A stretch of 64,000 nt of DNA from positions 26,373,621 through 26,437,620 of the forward strand of contig OZ024870.1 in the NCBI GenBank assembly GCA_964017185.1. The letters are read 5' to 3'. The stretch comes from Rugalucina vietnamica (taxonomy: Eukaryota; Mollusca; Bivalvia; Lucinida; Lucinidae). The position numbers and the translations under genes are program-made. Positions within the stretch are counted from its first letter, which is position 1. The number at the start of each line of letters is the position of its first letter. The notes under the pieces were generated by a model. It was not told the origin of the DNA, did no database searches, and saw only the letters and a program-made list of their open reading frames with translations. Of this stretch, positions 1-10,167 are shown piece after piece.

Positions 1-6
1 ATATTT

Positions 7-239
7 GAGGCACGACATGAGAAAACCAACAATGTGGTTTTTTAACAGGTCTGACACAAACTGAGCTGTACAAGCACAGAACATGGCTAGAGGCTGGAAA
101 TTTTGCATTTAGAAAGTAGAAAAATTGTACTTTTCCTATAGCAAAAACAAAGGCGATGATCAGCTTCCCGGTTACCGCAAAGCTATTTGCGTCTTTGTTT
201 TCGAAAATGCAAATTGTTGATTTTCTCATGATAGGGCTC
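7..239 (-). mobile_element. MITE family A, reverse copy
   Basis: Starts GAGGCACGACATGAG and ends ATAGGGCTC. The flanks are ATTT (left) and ATTA (right), close to the family's 4-bp target duplication. The palindrome is damaged (CAGCTTCCCGGTTACCGCAAAGC), so this is an older copy. Confidence 0.85.
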
Positions 240-446
240 ATTAGTTGTTTTTTTTTACACAGCATTATGACATTTTTTGGCACTGTATCATCAATGCTAG
301 CCTAGTGAACTATTCCGAATTTTAAACAGCTATGACAGAATGACAAACAGAATATCTATATTGTAGAATACACCTGAGCCCAATTTCAGAGAACTCTAAA
401 TATGACAAAACTCCCTCATAAGAAGTGGCACAGCAACTGTAACAGG

Positions 447-680
447 CGGCCCCCCATGGCTGAGTGGCTGAGCACCGATATTCAATTACCATGCTTAATC
501 ATTTGATCATCTATCCACCTTGTCTGGTGTGGATTTGAGCCCCACACAAAGCACATGTGAGACAAACAGCTCTGCTTGCAAGTGTGACAGGTGATTTTTC
601 ACCCATCTACTGAATATTGGTCCGTTTCATATGAGCTGAAACAATCTTGAAAAGGACGTAAAACTGAATTGAAAAAGAAA
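447..680 (+). mobile_element. tRNA-derived SINE, type 1
   Basis: The head resembles a Ser/Leu-type tRNA gene: GGCGGCCCCCCATGGCTGAG gives an A-box (TGGCTGAGTGGC) and GGTGTGGATTTGAGCCCC a B-box. The body ends TGAGCTGAAACAATCTTG and then GACGTAAAACTGAATTG with an A-rich tail. The same sequence occurs inverted at 17590-17825, which confirms it as a dispersed element. Confidence 0.8.
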
Positions 681-912
681 GAAACTGTAACAGTTGTTTT
701 TTGTTGTCGTGCCTACTAGGAGACCAAAAAACAGGTTATACAGCATAAATTCTCCAGGATTCAGGCTTGTTTTTTCTTTGAAAGAAATCTGTTTCAACTA
801 TTGCCAAAATTGCAAGTTCCTTCAAAGGTTAAGAGTTATCAAAGAAAGCCCCAAGCAAAGCTGCATGCACATTTTATGAAACCCTCTAACATTTTCACAC
901 CCTTTCAAAAAT

Positions 913-1135
913 GAGCTGCCCCATGGGAAAACCAACAATCTGCATAGGCGAAAACAAAGGCGCAGATCAGCTTCACAGTAACTGCGAAGCTGATCAGCGC
1001 CTTAATGTTTTTGCTACACTGATAGTACATTTCCTCTACTTTCTAAATCCAAAAGTTCCAGCCTCTAGCCATCTACTGTGGCTGCGCAGGCTGGTTTGTG
1101 TCGAACCTGGTCGAAACTCAAATTGTTGGTTTTCA
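913..1135 (+). mobile_element. MITE family A, forward copy with replaced right end
   Basis: Normal left end (GAGCTGCCCCATGGGAAAACC), hairpin and body, but the right end stops at ATTGTTGGTTTTC and lacks GGCGGCTC. What follows (1130-1152) is an exact copy of the left flank (892-914). Confidence 0.85.
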
Positions 1136-1439
1136 CACCCTTTCAAAAATGAAAGCTTTCACAAACAAAAGCTCAGGTAAGAAACCAAAACCGAACTGTT
1201 GATTGTTAGAAAAAAATGCTATTATAGTTTAAAACCTTGCCTCCAATAATGTTGTTTTTTGCAGAAAATTTCTGTTCAGAGAAGATCTTTGAAAAGTGTG
1301 TATGAACGACAGACCAGCCAAGGTCAAGAGATGACTTTGACCTAAATTATCATATACCTTCATCTAATCCATTAGTTGTTTGCATCTACCACTTTTCAGG
1401 TCTCAGGCTGCAATAGTTTTCAAAAATCCATAGTTTTCA

Positions 1440-1852
1440 CTTTTTCCCCATGTAAAAGCCAATGTTTCCAAAATTGACCTTGCCAAAAATAGGTCATGGT
1501 CACTGCAGGGTCATGATTTATATATACATTGTAGTATTTGAGTCATAGATGCTTCATGCCAAGTTTCGTTGAAATCGGTCCACCTGTTCTACAGAAGAAG
1601 ATTTTTGAAGGGTTTTTACCATATATGGGCATGGCGGCCATCTTGGTCAAGTGACCTGGATTATTTATATATACATTGGTTCCCACTTCCTATAGATGCT
1701 TCATATAAAATTTGGCTTTGATTGGCAAAGCGGTTTCAGAGAAGAAGATCTTTGAAAATGTGAATGCACGCACAGACAGACGCACGCACACACAGATGCC
1801 GGCTTGAGTACCATACTATAAGCTCCCCATGAGCCTTCGGCTCAGGTGAGCA
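1440..1852 (+). mobile_element. Family B element, 3' part
   Basis: Contains the core marks in order: TGACCTTGCC, ATAGGTCATGG, GATGCTTCATGCCAAG, GGCGGCCATCTTGG, then a second GATGCTTCAT, AGAAGAAGATCTTTG, and the hairpin end GAGCCTTCGGCTCAGGTGAG. The 5' end is missing. A weaker piece (AGAAGATCTTTGAAAAGTG, 1280-1300) suggests a second older copy upstream. Confidence 0.75.
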
Positions 1853-1879
1853 TAAAAAAAAATCTCTGACTTTTTCCCT

Positions 1880-2250
1880 GACCGTCGACACCCTGAATTG
1901 ATTCAGATTCGACATTCTACCACCATGCCACTGTGATCCCCATGAAAACACAGTCCACCAAAACACTCCCACGTCGTATCCATTATATCCATAGGTCCAG
2001 GGAACCCGGTGCTTTGTTTCATCTCTCCACAGTACAGGCATCACCTGCTCATATATGACTCAAGGTGGCTTTATGGGCCATAAAATGTGCATTCATGCTA
2101 TAGTAAATCTTTGTTTCAACCAAACAATTAATGCTTGAATGTACAATGCATGTTGATTTACTCTTTTTATTTCATTGTAGAAGAACACATGCTTGCAGAC
2201 ATTAAGTGAAACCATTTTTAATGAAGTTACATTTACATGCCAGTCTTGTA
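1880..2250. other. Unassigned stretch
   Basis: A 100-codon open frame exists on the minus strand (1736-2044) with many Trp, but its C-terminal part reads through the end of the B element at 1740-1852 and it has no recognised domain. I see no supported gene here. Confidence 0.5.
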
Positions 2251-2251
2251 T

Positions 2252-2410
2252 AAAAATACTTTTTGGAGTCATGACATGACTGCCTTTATCAGCTGTGTAC
2301 TCTTAGCAAAAAATACTTTTTGGAGTCATGGCATGACTGCCTTTATTAGCTGTGAACTCTTAGCAAAAAATACTTATTGGAGCCATTATTAGCTGTGTAC
2401 TCTTAGCAAA
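2252..2410 (+). repeat. 57-bp tandem repeat, almost three copies
   Basis: The unit AAATACTTTTTGGAGTCATG...AGCTGTGTACTCTTAGC starts near 2254, 2311 and 2368. The third copy has an internal deletion. Confidence 0.9.
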
Positions 2411-2635
2411 ATCTATTTCTGATTTAAGGTTGAACATACTGATGCCTCCTAAAAGGATATTTAATGATCCAGAGGTTAAGGAACTGTTTTGCGAGAGAAA
2501 CACACGGTCATCCAAGCCAAGGGCTCATCAATTTGCATTGTAGAGTCTTTTTTTGTACCATCCATTTCATATGTAAATAATTGCTTTTTGAATTTTGTTA
2601 TATATTTTCCACTGTGAAATCAGGACGCATGCTGG

Positions 2636-2735
2636 CTGTCCCCGATTGCTCAATGGTACGCTAGAGCATCTGCTACAGGAGCCGTAGGTTGTAGGTTCTA
2701 AACCTAGTCTCAACAAACAAAATGTGCTAAAAAAA
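2636..2735 (+). mobile_element. tRNA-derived SINE head, type 2
   Basis: CCCGATTGCTCAATGG, then AGAGCATCTGCTACAGGAGC and GTAGGTTCTAAACCTAG give A- and B-box like spacing of a tRNA promoter. It lacks a proper acceptor stem and anticodon arm, so it is a SINE head rather than a working tRNA. It runs straight into an A copy. Confidence 0.55.
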
Positions 2736-2915
2736 GAGCCGCCTCATGGGAAAACCAACAATGTGGCTTTTGGACAGTTCTGACACAAACCGGCCTGTAC
2801 AAGCACAGAAGAGAGCTAGAAGCTTGAAATATCGGATTTAAGTAGAATAGGAATTGTACTATCTGAGCCTTTGTTTTGGCATATGTAGATTGTTGGTTTT
2901 CTCATGAGATGGCTC
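2736..2915 (-). mobile_element. MITE family A, reverse copy without palindrome
   Basis: Both termini are good (GAGCCGCCTCATGGG...CTCATGAGATGGCTC). The palindrome is deleted, with GAGCCTTTGTTTTGG joining directly to the right side. Confidence 0.85.
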
Positions 2916-3019
2916 AAATGGTACCAGTGGCTACCCTGCTTGGCGCTCAGCATTACAAGACAAACGCTGGTGCATGCCTGTCATGCTGTCATCTCATCTA
3001 GGAAACGTCTGTGCCATGA

Positions 3020-3222
3020 ATATGCAGGGGTATAGCTATTTATCTTATTTTTTTTTATCCAAAACATAGATTGTGGGTACTCATTAGAACCGCCTCGCTA
3101 ACGTGTAACCACGATCTATGTTTTGAGTAAAAATGAGAAAAATATCCAAAAAAGTGTAATGATTTTTTGTTTTATTTTTGCTCCTTCAAAAATTTCTGTA
3201 TATTGCATGGGCATGTTTTCGT
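3020..3222 (+). mobile_element. MITE family D copy, left end truncated
   Basis: Starts in ATGCAGGGGTATAGC and keeps the central hairpin (AACATAGATTGTGGGTACTC ... AACCACGATCTATGTTTTG), with a deletion at the tip. The right terminus is TATTGCATGGGCATGTTTTC. Confidence 0.8.
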
Positions 3223-3586
3223 AGTCTAATCAGTGTTCATCCTAACCAACAGCTCATAGTGTGTAACACAGGGTTCGCCAGAGGGATTGGTGCCCACCTT
3301 TTCACAGATCATACATCATGTAGCACAAATAACAGCAGAAACAAATAAATATAGACTTCTATTAGCACCTCATGGACGAACACACCTCAACGTATATTAC
3401 ATGGGCATGTTTTCGTAGTCTAATCAGTGTTCATCCTGACCAACAGCTCATAGTGTGTAACATGGGGTTCGCTAGAGGGATTGGCGCCCACCTTTTCACA
3501 GATCATACATCATGTAGCACAAATAACAACAGAAACAAATATATATAGATTTCAATTAGCGCACACCTCATGGATGAACAAACCTC
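3199..3586 (+). repeat. 194-bp tandem duplication beginning in a family D terminus
   Basis: Copy 1 is 3199-3392 and copy 2 is 3393-3586, about 90% alike by eye. Each starts with TATATT(G/A)CATGGGCATG, the D right end, then TCATAGTGTGTAACA and CACCTTTTCACAGATCATAC. The duplication unit therefore includes the transposon end. Confidence 0.85.
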
Positions 3587-3770
3587 AACTTATAAGCTCA
3601 TTTCTTTTTTAAACATGTCACCAACAGCAGAGTTCAATAAGTGGTGGCTCAGTATAGCAGTGGACAACTGCACCCTTATAAATGTCATTGACATTAAAAC
3701 AAAGCTTATTGCGATATCTTGGCAAAACATAATTCTGCCAATTTCACAAGGAAGTATATGTAAAACCAGT

Positions 3771-4440
3771 GGTAAAACACGTAAGCCAATCTGCATAGGC
3801 GAAAACAAAGATGCAGATCAGCTTAGCGGTAACCGCGAAGCTGATCAGCGCCTTTCAGGGTTCCCACGAAAAGTATAAAATAAAATTCCATGACTTTTCC
3901 AGGATAATTCCATGATCGGAGTTATATTTCCAGGACTGATTTTTCTGTTTATTTATTTATTTTTTTGTCATATAACACTTTTTAAAAGGCAAGAACAGAT
4001 AATTATATAGCAAAAGTAACTTACTTCAAGGTATTATCTTGTTTTCTGATGAAGACAAATTAGATTTGAATGCCCTTTTGAAAAACATATTAACTTTATT
4101 TTCAATACTTATCCAGCGAACGAAGCGAGCGAGGAAAAAAAAAGAATCCCAAAGACATCCAAACTGGCATTTCATAACAAAATTCCATGATTTTTCCATG
4201 ATATTTCATCATTTTTCAAATTCCATGACTTTTCCATGCACAGAATTTATTTTAGCCATTTTCCATGTTTTCCAGTGCCCGTGGGAACCCTGGCCTTTGT
4301 TTTCGTTACTCGGATTGTACAATTCCTCCTCTACTTAAATCCAAAATTTCAAGCTTCTAGCCTGCTTCTGTAGCTGTACAGGCCGGTTTATGTCAGACCT
4401 GTTCGGAAACCACATTGTTGGTTTTGCCACGAGGGGGCTC
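3771..4440 (+). mobile_element. MITE family A, forward copy split by an insertion
   Basis: The left half (to 3855) holds the start of the element and the palindrome AGCTTAGCGGTAACCGCGAAGC. The right half (4293-4440) holds the body and the end CCACGAGGGGGCTC. A 437-bp element lies between. The left terminus is degraded. The right end is 19 bases from the receptor exon at 4460. Confidence 0.85.
3856..4292 (+). mobile_element. hAT-like non-autonomous element inside an A MITE
   Basis: The termini are CAGGGTTCCCACG and CGTGGGAACCCTG, an inverted repeat typical of many hAT-type elements. The insertion duplicated GCCTTT (3850-3855 and 4293-4298); removing it restores an intact A sequence, CAGCGCCTTTGTTTTCG. 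The interior is full of TTCCATGA(C/T)TTTTCC repeats. There is no transposase. Confidence 0.85.
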
Positions 4441-4459
4441 ATATATATAATAGACCTAC

Positions 4460-4697
4460 CAATCCTTTTGGTGCATTTCGTCTGAAGAAAGCTTTACAGG
4501 ACTCGCAAGATATGGCATCAAAGTTGTACCCCAGGGCTCGATCCCCGCACACACCACAGTATTTGTCTTCCTTGTTCTTTCGACTCTTGTGTAACAACTC
4601 GGTACTGCCAAACTCGGCACGCATGTCCATCTGGCGGTACGGGTTGGCCATAGACGCCATAGAATCTGTGTACCCATTGCTATTGGAATCCTCAAAA
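4460..4697 (-). CDS. NR1J: Nuclear receptor (NR1J/HR96-like), exon with first zinc finger of the DNA-binding domain
   Basis: This is an internal exon of a ligand-regulated transcription factor. It has 79 whole codons. The first ~50 residues are linker ([12 protein letters not shown]...), followed by the C4 zinc finger [13 protein letters not shown]...[11 protein letters not shown]: two Cys, 13 residues, two Cys. The P-box that reads DNA is ESCKA. That box is known from insect HR96 and nematode DAF-12, NHR-8 and NHR-48, and differs from EGCKG/EGCKS of most receptors, so NR1J is a firm family call. The acceptor is a good pyrimidine tract ending TCTCTTTTCAG, and the first base (T at 4697) completes a codon begun in the previous exon. 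The donor is ATTG/GTAGGT at 4459, phase 0. The second finger (CxxC pairs and the RRFCxKCR helix) was not found between 1 and 4459, so it should lie beyond the left edge. A MITEs abut both sides. Confidence 0.9.
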
Positions 4698-4720
4698 CTG
4701 AAAAGAGACAAAGCAAATAT

Positions 4721-4951
4721 GAGCTGAGATGCGAGAAAAAACGGTCTTTGGGGTTTCTGACCAGGTCTGACACAAACTGGGCTGTACAGTCACAGAAGAT
4801 GGTTAGAGGCTGGAAATTTCAGATTTAAGAAGAGGAGGGATTGTACTATCCGTGTAGCAAAAACAAAGGTGCTGATCAGCTTCGCAATTACTGTGAAGCT
4901 GATCTGCGCCTTTGTTTTCACACAGGCAAATATCCAGTTTTCTCATCACTC
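4721..4951 (-). mobile_element. MITE family A, reverse copy next to the receptor exon
   Basis: Starts GAGCTGAGATGCGAG with ATAT before it. The end is TTTTCTCATCACTC. Its left edge is 23 bases upstream (in gene orientation) of the receptor acceptor, so the branch-point region of that intron is inside the MITE. Confidence 0.9.
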
Positions 4952-5869
4952 AGTTGCATTCATCCTCTAGCTAATTTTCATGTGTCATGGGTATAGAACA
5001 TGAGCATTTTCTCAAGGGTTGAGAGGGATGGTGGTGGGGGTCCAACTTCAGTTTTGGAATGAGGCCTAACAAAGTTTTTCCATTCAAAACCTACACCTTC
5101 GGGTCCAGATTCTTGGTCTACCCCTCTAGATCGGGCTATCTGTTTGTTTTTGTTGTTGTTGGAACTTATATTAATATGCTCTTGAGTTGGCCTATAAATT
5201 CTTTTCAACACCTGAGTATTTACATTCAATAGCTTATATTACACATTTTAGATTTATATGTTGATGGGATTTTTTTTCAAAACCACAAAATAATGACCTC
5301 AGAGTAACTGCACCAGATGAACTCTGGATGATATATACACAAACAAAATAATGACACAAATCATGACATGACTCACACAATATATGTTGTCCTCTTTCCA
5401 TGACATATTTTGATTACCCTAAATTACCTATATGTAATGGACAGGTAGGCCTTTGCAACCAAAGGACCAATGGTCCCAAGTGTGCTCACCTGGTCTTTGA
5501 GAATACATGTACACAAATTGTTGAATTCTGTTTGGTCATCCTAAATACCCTCTTTACAATGTACTATGTTGAAAACATGACAAATAAGTTTGAGGTCCTC
5601 CATGATAGTCATAAGACCAGCGATGTGAAAAAACACAACTGCAGCGTTTACATTATCATCAAAGTATCAGACTAATCTGTGAATTATTTACAATTTTGAG
5701 ACTATGGGTCCTTGGGACTCACTGAAATTCCATATCAGTGAGTCCAAACTTATGGGTCCCATACACTATTTTTCATAGCAGCACTGCAAAATCATTACAT
5801 TCTGAGACCCACAGAAATGTAAACTTGGCATCCCAGAGACTAAATTATGAGTACAGGATGCACGATGCA
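4952..5869. other. Intron stretch, nothing recognised
   Basis: AT-rich sequence with a CT-rich patch (5020-5060). No open frame with codon-like structure and no repeat shared with elsewhere in the window was seen. Confidence 0.5.
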
Positions 5870-5998
5870 CAGGTAAAAAATTCACTGACACACCATCAAC
5901 AGCTAAGTTCATATGGAGACAGAATTGGAAAAGCCCTGGATCAAACCCACGATCCCTGGTTTACAAAGCCAGTGGCCTGACCACTACTGCTTGATCAC
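5870..5998 (-). mobile_element. tRNA-derived SINE, type 3
   Basis: On the minus strand AGTGGTCAGGCCACTGGC and ATCGTGGGTTTGATCC are A- and B-box like. The body holds TTCATATGGAGACAG, also seen near 42760 and, weaker, at 44850 and 62910. Confidence 0.65.
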
Positions 5999-6149
5999 TA
6001 CGACAAAGATCGGTTGATGACGCAAATGGACATGCCCCTGCAGTACTGGACATGCCCACTACTGTGACAAACTGCATAGACTGAGGATAGGCTGAGGACG
6101 TGGGTAAATATTTGAGCCACATTACAAAAAAACTATTTTCTGCATAATA

Positions 6150-6325
6150 TGCAATAACAAGACACATTTCAGCTGTGCAGTAACTGATCTATGTCTTTGT
6201 TTATGGCAGGTAGATCCCGGATCTTCTAAATCCAAATCTTTAAGATTCTAGCCATCCTAAGGGTTTGTGCAGCCTAGTTTGTGTCAGACCAAAAACTCTG
6301 AATATGAGTTTTCTAATGACGGCTC
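6150..6325 (+). mobile_element. Decayed MITE family A copy
   Basis: Recognised by TTTCAGCTGTGCAGTAACTG, then CTTCTAAATCCAAATC, CTAGCCATC, GTTTGTGTCAGACC and the terminus GACGGCTC. Left end and half the palindrome are lost. Confidence 0.6.
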
Positions 6326-6780
6326 ATTTGTCAGCTGTGGTAAACAAAAGGGCCATGTGTTACAAACATCAACAAGTAACTTGGGGTTTTATACTGTCTG
6401 TTTAGCGTTCATTTAGTATAAACTGCATTTTTTCAACAGTTTTAGAAAACAACCTTTACTGAAACAGTTTAAAGAGTGAAGACACACATGGTTTACTGAG
6501 CGCAAACTTTTGTTGAAACATATGCCACAGCTTAACGCCAATTACATTTCCATTCACTGGCGGAAAGTTCACTCGGTGCAAAACCGGTAAACTACACAAA
6601 GACTCTTGACCTTAATATTTTCAATATTAACCATTCTCTATTTTGAGTTTATAAATCACATAAAATATGATAAGCTGTTTTACATGAAACTTTTAAATAG
6701 AGGAGAGCCCTACTATATTCTCTCACATGTGTACAAAATTATTTTTGACAGCTTTGTAGCATTATGCATGTTATAGGATT
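6326..6780. other. Intron stretch, nothing recognised
   Basis: AT-rich single-copy-looking sequence between an A and a D element. Confidence 0.5.
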
Positions 6781-7052
6781 GATGAGGAAAACATATCCGT
6801 GCAATGAATACCCCCCTACTTTTAAATAGTAAAACTGGGGTTTGCAGGGGTATACCTATTTTTCTTAATTTTGCTCCAAAACATAGATTGTGGGTACTCG
6901 TTAGAACCGCCTCGGCGAGGCGGTTCTAACGTGTACCTACAATCTATGTTTTGAGCAAAAATAAGAAAAATATCAAAATTTTTCTGCTGAAATTTTTCAA
7001 TTTTTAAAGCTCAAAAAATTTCTTTTTATTGCATGGACAAGTTTTCGTAATG
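6781..7052 (+). mobile_element. MITE family D, full copy
   Basis: Inverted ends GATGAGGAAAACATATCCG and its partner TGGACAAGTTTTCGTAATG. Next to the left end is AATACCCCCC...GGGGTTTGCAGGGGTATACC. At 6877-6953 lies a 77-nt palindrome with arms AAAACATAGATTGTGGGTAC and its complement and tip CCTCGGCGAGG. There is one T-T mismatch (GTACTCG against CGTGTAC). No coding capacity. Confidence 0.9.
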
Positions 7053-7683
7053 ATAAAATCACACTACTGCTTGGCAATTAGTCTCTGGCAGGCAGATTAC
7101 CAGTACTTAATGCATCTTTCTTTTGTCATTAAATTAAATCAGACACAAAACTTACATAATACGCAATATCGGTTACTGAGCCTGATAAAAAATGTGCATG
7201 TCCTTATAATGTCCTGTTTTATTCAACAATGTGCATAAGTGTACAACAATTGCTGCTAACTAACCATTGTTGCAAACTATTCATAGACTTTTGTTTGTTT
7301 GAGCTGGGTCTTTAATTCCACAGTCAGCAGCTTAGGTCATGTCGGACATGCACATTATCACGCCGCGTCATCTATTAGATTCAAAAAAGAAATTTTTGGT
7401 TCGCAGTTGGCGTCCATCTAAAGACTTAGGAAAATTACAGATTATTGAATTCTCTGGAATGGATTAATCCCCAATAAATGAATATCATTATGAGTGACCA
7501 GCATTTCATAAAAAATAATGCAAAGTCACTGATTATAGTAGAGACTTTTAAACCGATTTGTAGAACATGTTTTGAGCATTGACTGAATGCGTCATTTCCA
7601 TTTGCCTGACTTATTTGGTATGGATTCCATTAAAATCAGCGAATACTCATTACATAGCGCTCAGATAATTCCGGGATCTATAT
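7053..7683. other. Intron stretch, nothing recognised
   Basis: AT-rich; no repeats shared within the window and no gene-like open frame. Confidence 0.5.
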
Positions 7684-7918
7684 GAGCCTCGTCACAAGAA
7701 AACCAGATTTTTGCCTATGCGAAAACAAATACGCAGATCAGCTGTGCAGTAATAGCACAGCTGATCAGCGCCTTAGTTTTCGCTAAACGGATAGCACAAT
7801 TCCTCTTCTACTTAAATCCAAAATTTACAGCCTATAGCCATCTTCTGTGTCTGTACAGGCCGGTTCATGTCGGACCTGGTCGGAAAACCCCAAAGACCGC
7901 TTTCTTGCATCACGGCTC
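7684..7918 (+). mobile_element. MITE family A, forward copy
   Basis: Target duplication ATAT on both sides (7680-7683, 7919-7922). The palindrome is of the GTGCAG/GCACAG type with a small change at the tip (CAGTAATAGCACAG). Confidence 0.9.
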
Positions 7919-8228
7919 ATATAATTATTAATAAAGAATCTGTGAGACATTGATCCAGAAATAATTTGACTTGTCAGCTCTTCAAATCATTAGCTCTAAT
8001 CAATGGTGTCTCGATGGCAATTTGAAAAAAAAAAAATCTCATGAAAGATCTACGGTTTAAAAAGGTTCCAAAGTATTTCGACCGACTTGCTGCAGCATAA
8101 GCAGATACGAACTGGATATCAAAATCTAAACTGTTGTTAACTGATCTTTGTTCTTCATGAAAGCATGCAGTCTAATTCAGGATCTTTTGCTTCATGAAAA
8201 AGACCAAAAGTTCTTGAACCATGCATGC
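7919..8228. other. Intron stretch, nothing recognised
   Basis: AT-rich; a 12-base A run near 8030. Confidence 0.4.
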
Positions 8229-8333
8229 GTTTGTGGTTCTTACCATTGGTAAAAATGGTAAAGATGGTTCTAAGGTTTTACCAATGGTACCGTTGGTAAA
8301 TTTGCAAATTTTACCATTGGAAGAACCACAAAC
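8229..8333. repeat. Imperfect inverted repeat (hairpin)
   Basis: The arms GTTTGTGGTTCTTACC and GGAAGAACCACAAAC pair, with AATGGTAAAA continuing the stem. The loop carries a second nested palindrome (TTTTACCAATGG...CGTTGGTAAA). It matches none of the lettered families. Confidence 0.8.
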
Positions 8334-8972
8334 ACACACCATATTTGGTTCCCAACATGCTTTAGAGAAAAGCTTGACCATGTAATCTGAAATATTTTTA
8401 GATTTACAGTCCCCACCCCCATCCGCTTTCTGTAAGGCTCCAAAGAACAATATGGTGTACCAAAAATGTCTCATGCTCTCTGACTGATACGATCAATTTG
8501 TGAGCCATATTATGTGGCTCAGAGAAGATCGAACAGAATACTGTAAAATTGTAAGGGCAGATAAAAACATTGTTTCCAGTCGTAAAAAAGTGTATTATGG
8601 TTTCCCAATAAAGGAAGTGGAAGGATTTCACCTTTGAAGCATGAAAGCTGCTTTTTATTCATTCTCTAAGCTCACTGCCTGTGAATACATTGCCAATGAA
8701 GCATGGCTACCAAGATTTTAAAAAAAAATTATATTGTAGTAATTTCAGAAAACCTTCATCTCCAATTATTAAATTGAATATTTTTGTATCCAGATATTCA
8801 TCCAATATTCATAATTTTAAATATAAATGTCAGAGCTGTAAAATTTAGATAGGTCAGTATATATATACAGGATTATGCAGACCACATAAACTTGAAAGTT
8901 GAGCTTGTTTGGGTCTAACTCAGCGGATTATGAAAATGGCAGCCCATGATGGTGCTTGGGTAGAATATATTT
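8334..8972. other. Intron stretch, nothing recognised
   Basis: AT-rich sequence with a short TATATATATA tract near 8860. Confidence 0.5.
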
Positions 8973-9012
8973 AGCTCACCAGGTGAGCCTTTGGCCCAGG
9001 TGAGCTATTTCT
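8973..9012 (+). mobile_element. Family B-type terminal hairpin
   Basis: TTAGCTCACCAGGTGAGCC and GGCCCAGGTGAGCTA form the B end hairpin. No B core follows; a C-type foldback does. Confidence 0.55.
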
Positions 9013-9029
9013 TCTTTAAGCCTCATCAG

Positions 9030-9555
9030 TACATGCATGAGTGTGTGGAAACTTCTGGCGAGATTTCAGTAGCTCCAGCAATGTTCTAAAGTGTGTTTCC
9101 TAATGTGTGATAATGGTTTTTCCCAGATATTTTGCAACAGTTATTGTTTAATTCTAGACATTCTTGGCATAATTGTGCAGCAAAAATTTTGAAAATCGGT
9201 TGACAAATAAAAAAGTTCTGGTCAAAAACATTTTTGAATAGGAATTTTCTGTATAAAAATCTCATGAAAAAAAAGTAAATAATTTCCTGCAAAAAATTAA
9301 AATTCTTGGTATTTCATTACAATTGCTAAAAAAAAAAATGGCACACATTTCTTAACTCAGCCAAAATCTTAATGCTGAAGTTAAATTATTCGAAAAGTGC
9401 CCATTTTCATGATCATGTATTATCTCCCATGCCAATGCAAAATCCCTTTTCAGAATTCATTTTGGCCATTAAAACCTCATCTGGCAACCGATTTTCAAAA
9501 TTTTTGCAGGTCCGATCAGGGCAGACAAAGATCAAGATTTTGACATGTAAATAAC
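9030..9555. mobile_element. Foldback element family C, copy 1
   Basis: The arm GCAAAAATTTTGAAAATCGG (near 9180-9200) pairs with CCGATTTTCAAAATTTTTGC (near 9490-9510), and outer stretches are also partly complementary. The same arm sequences occur at 16600-16930. Confidence 0.65.
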
Positions 9556-9932
9556 TTTCTTATCATCCTCCACACACAAATTTTCTGTGAAAAACGAGTA
9601 TCAGAGGCAAGTTTTTAAACTTTAGTACCAAAACAAGTAACCAATTCCCAGACACATCAGGTAATGGCATTAAGGTATGTAATTTTGGGGAGGAAATTAG
9701 TAAACTAATAACTACAATAATATTTGAATGAGCCATGACCGAGCTTTGCCAGAAGTAAATAAAACTTCAATATCTGAACTTTGGTACTTTATATGCATAC
9801 ATACTGCAATGGCAAAAACTGAGTCTTGACCAAAAAGCCTTTTGACAAAAAATGTTACATTGAGACACATTGTAGCCAACAACTGATGTAAATATTGAAT
9901 GACTTTGCCATGGAATAAGGTATCTATTAGAT
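9556..9932. other. Intron stretch, nothing recognised
   Basis: AT-rich with no clear repeat. Confidence 0.4.
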
Positions 9933-10167
9933 GAGCTGCAACGCAAGAAAACCGGTCTTCGGGATTTCAGACCAGGTCTGACACAAACCGGCCTGTGCAG
10001 CCACAGAAGCAGGCTAGAGGCTTGAAATTTTGGGTTGAGGGAGAGGAAGAATTGTACTATCCGTGTAGCGAAAACAAAGGCGCTGATCAGCTTCGCGGTT
10101 ACCGCGAAGCTGATCTGCGTCTTTGTTTTCGCATATGCAAATTGTTGGTTTTCTTATGAGGCGGCTC
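9933..10167 (-). mobile_element. MITE family A, reverse copy
   Basis: Palindrome of the TTCGCGGTTACCGCGAA type, perfect at the tip. Left terminus is the ACCGGTCTTCGGG subtype and the right terminus the ATTGTTGG subtype, so it is a mixed copy. Flanks AGAT and ATAT. Confidence 0.9.

Noticed and set aside
447..560. Functional tRNA gene
   Set aside because: A- and B-boxes are present but the cloverleaf arms do not pair properly and the sequence continues as a SINE body.
911..1180. 89-codon open frame, and similar frames at 18038, 44520 and 50339
   Set aside because: They translate family A MITEs; the same peptide words (ENKGADQLRSNCEADQ) recur because the MITE recurs, on both strands and with frame breaks.
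1736..2044. Trp-rich 102-codon frame on the minus strand
   Set aside because: No domain recognised, and about a third of it reads through the end of a family B element. Splice-like AG before it is weak.
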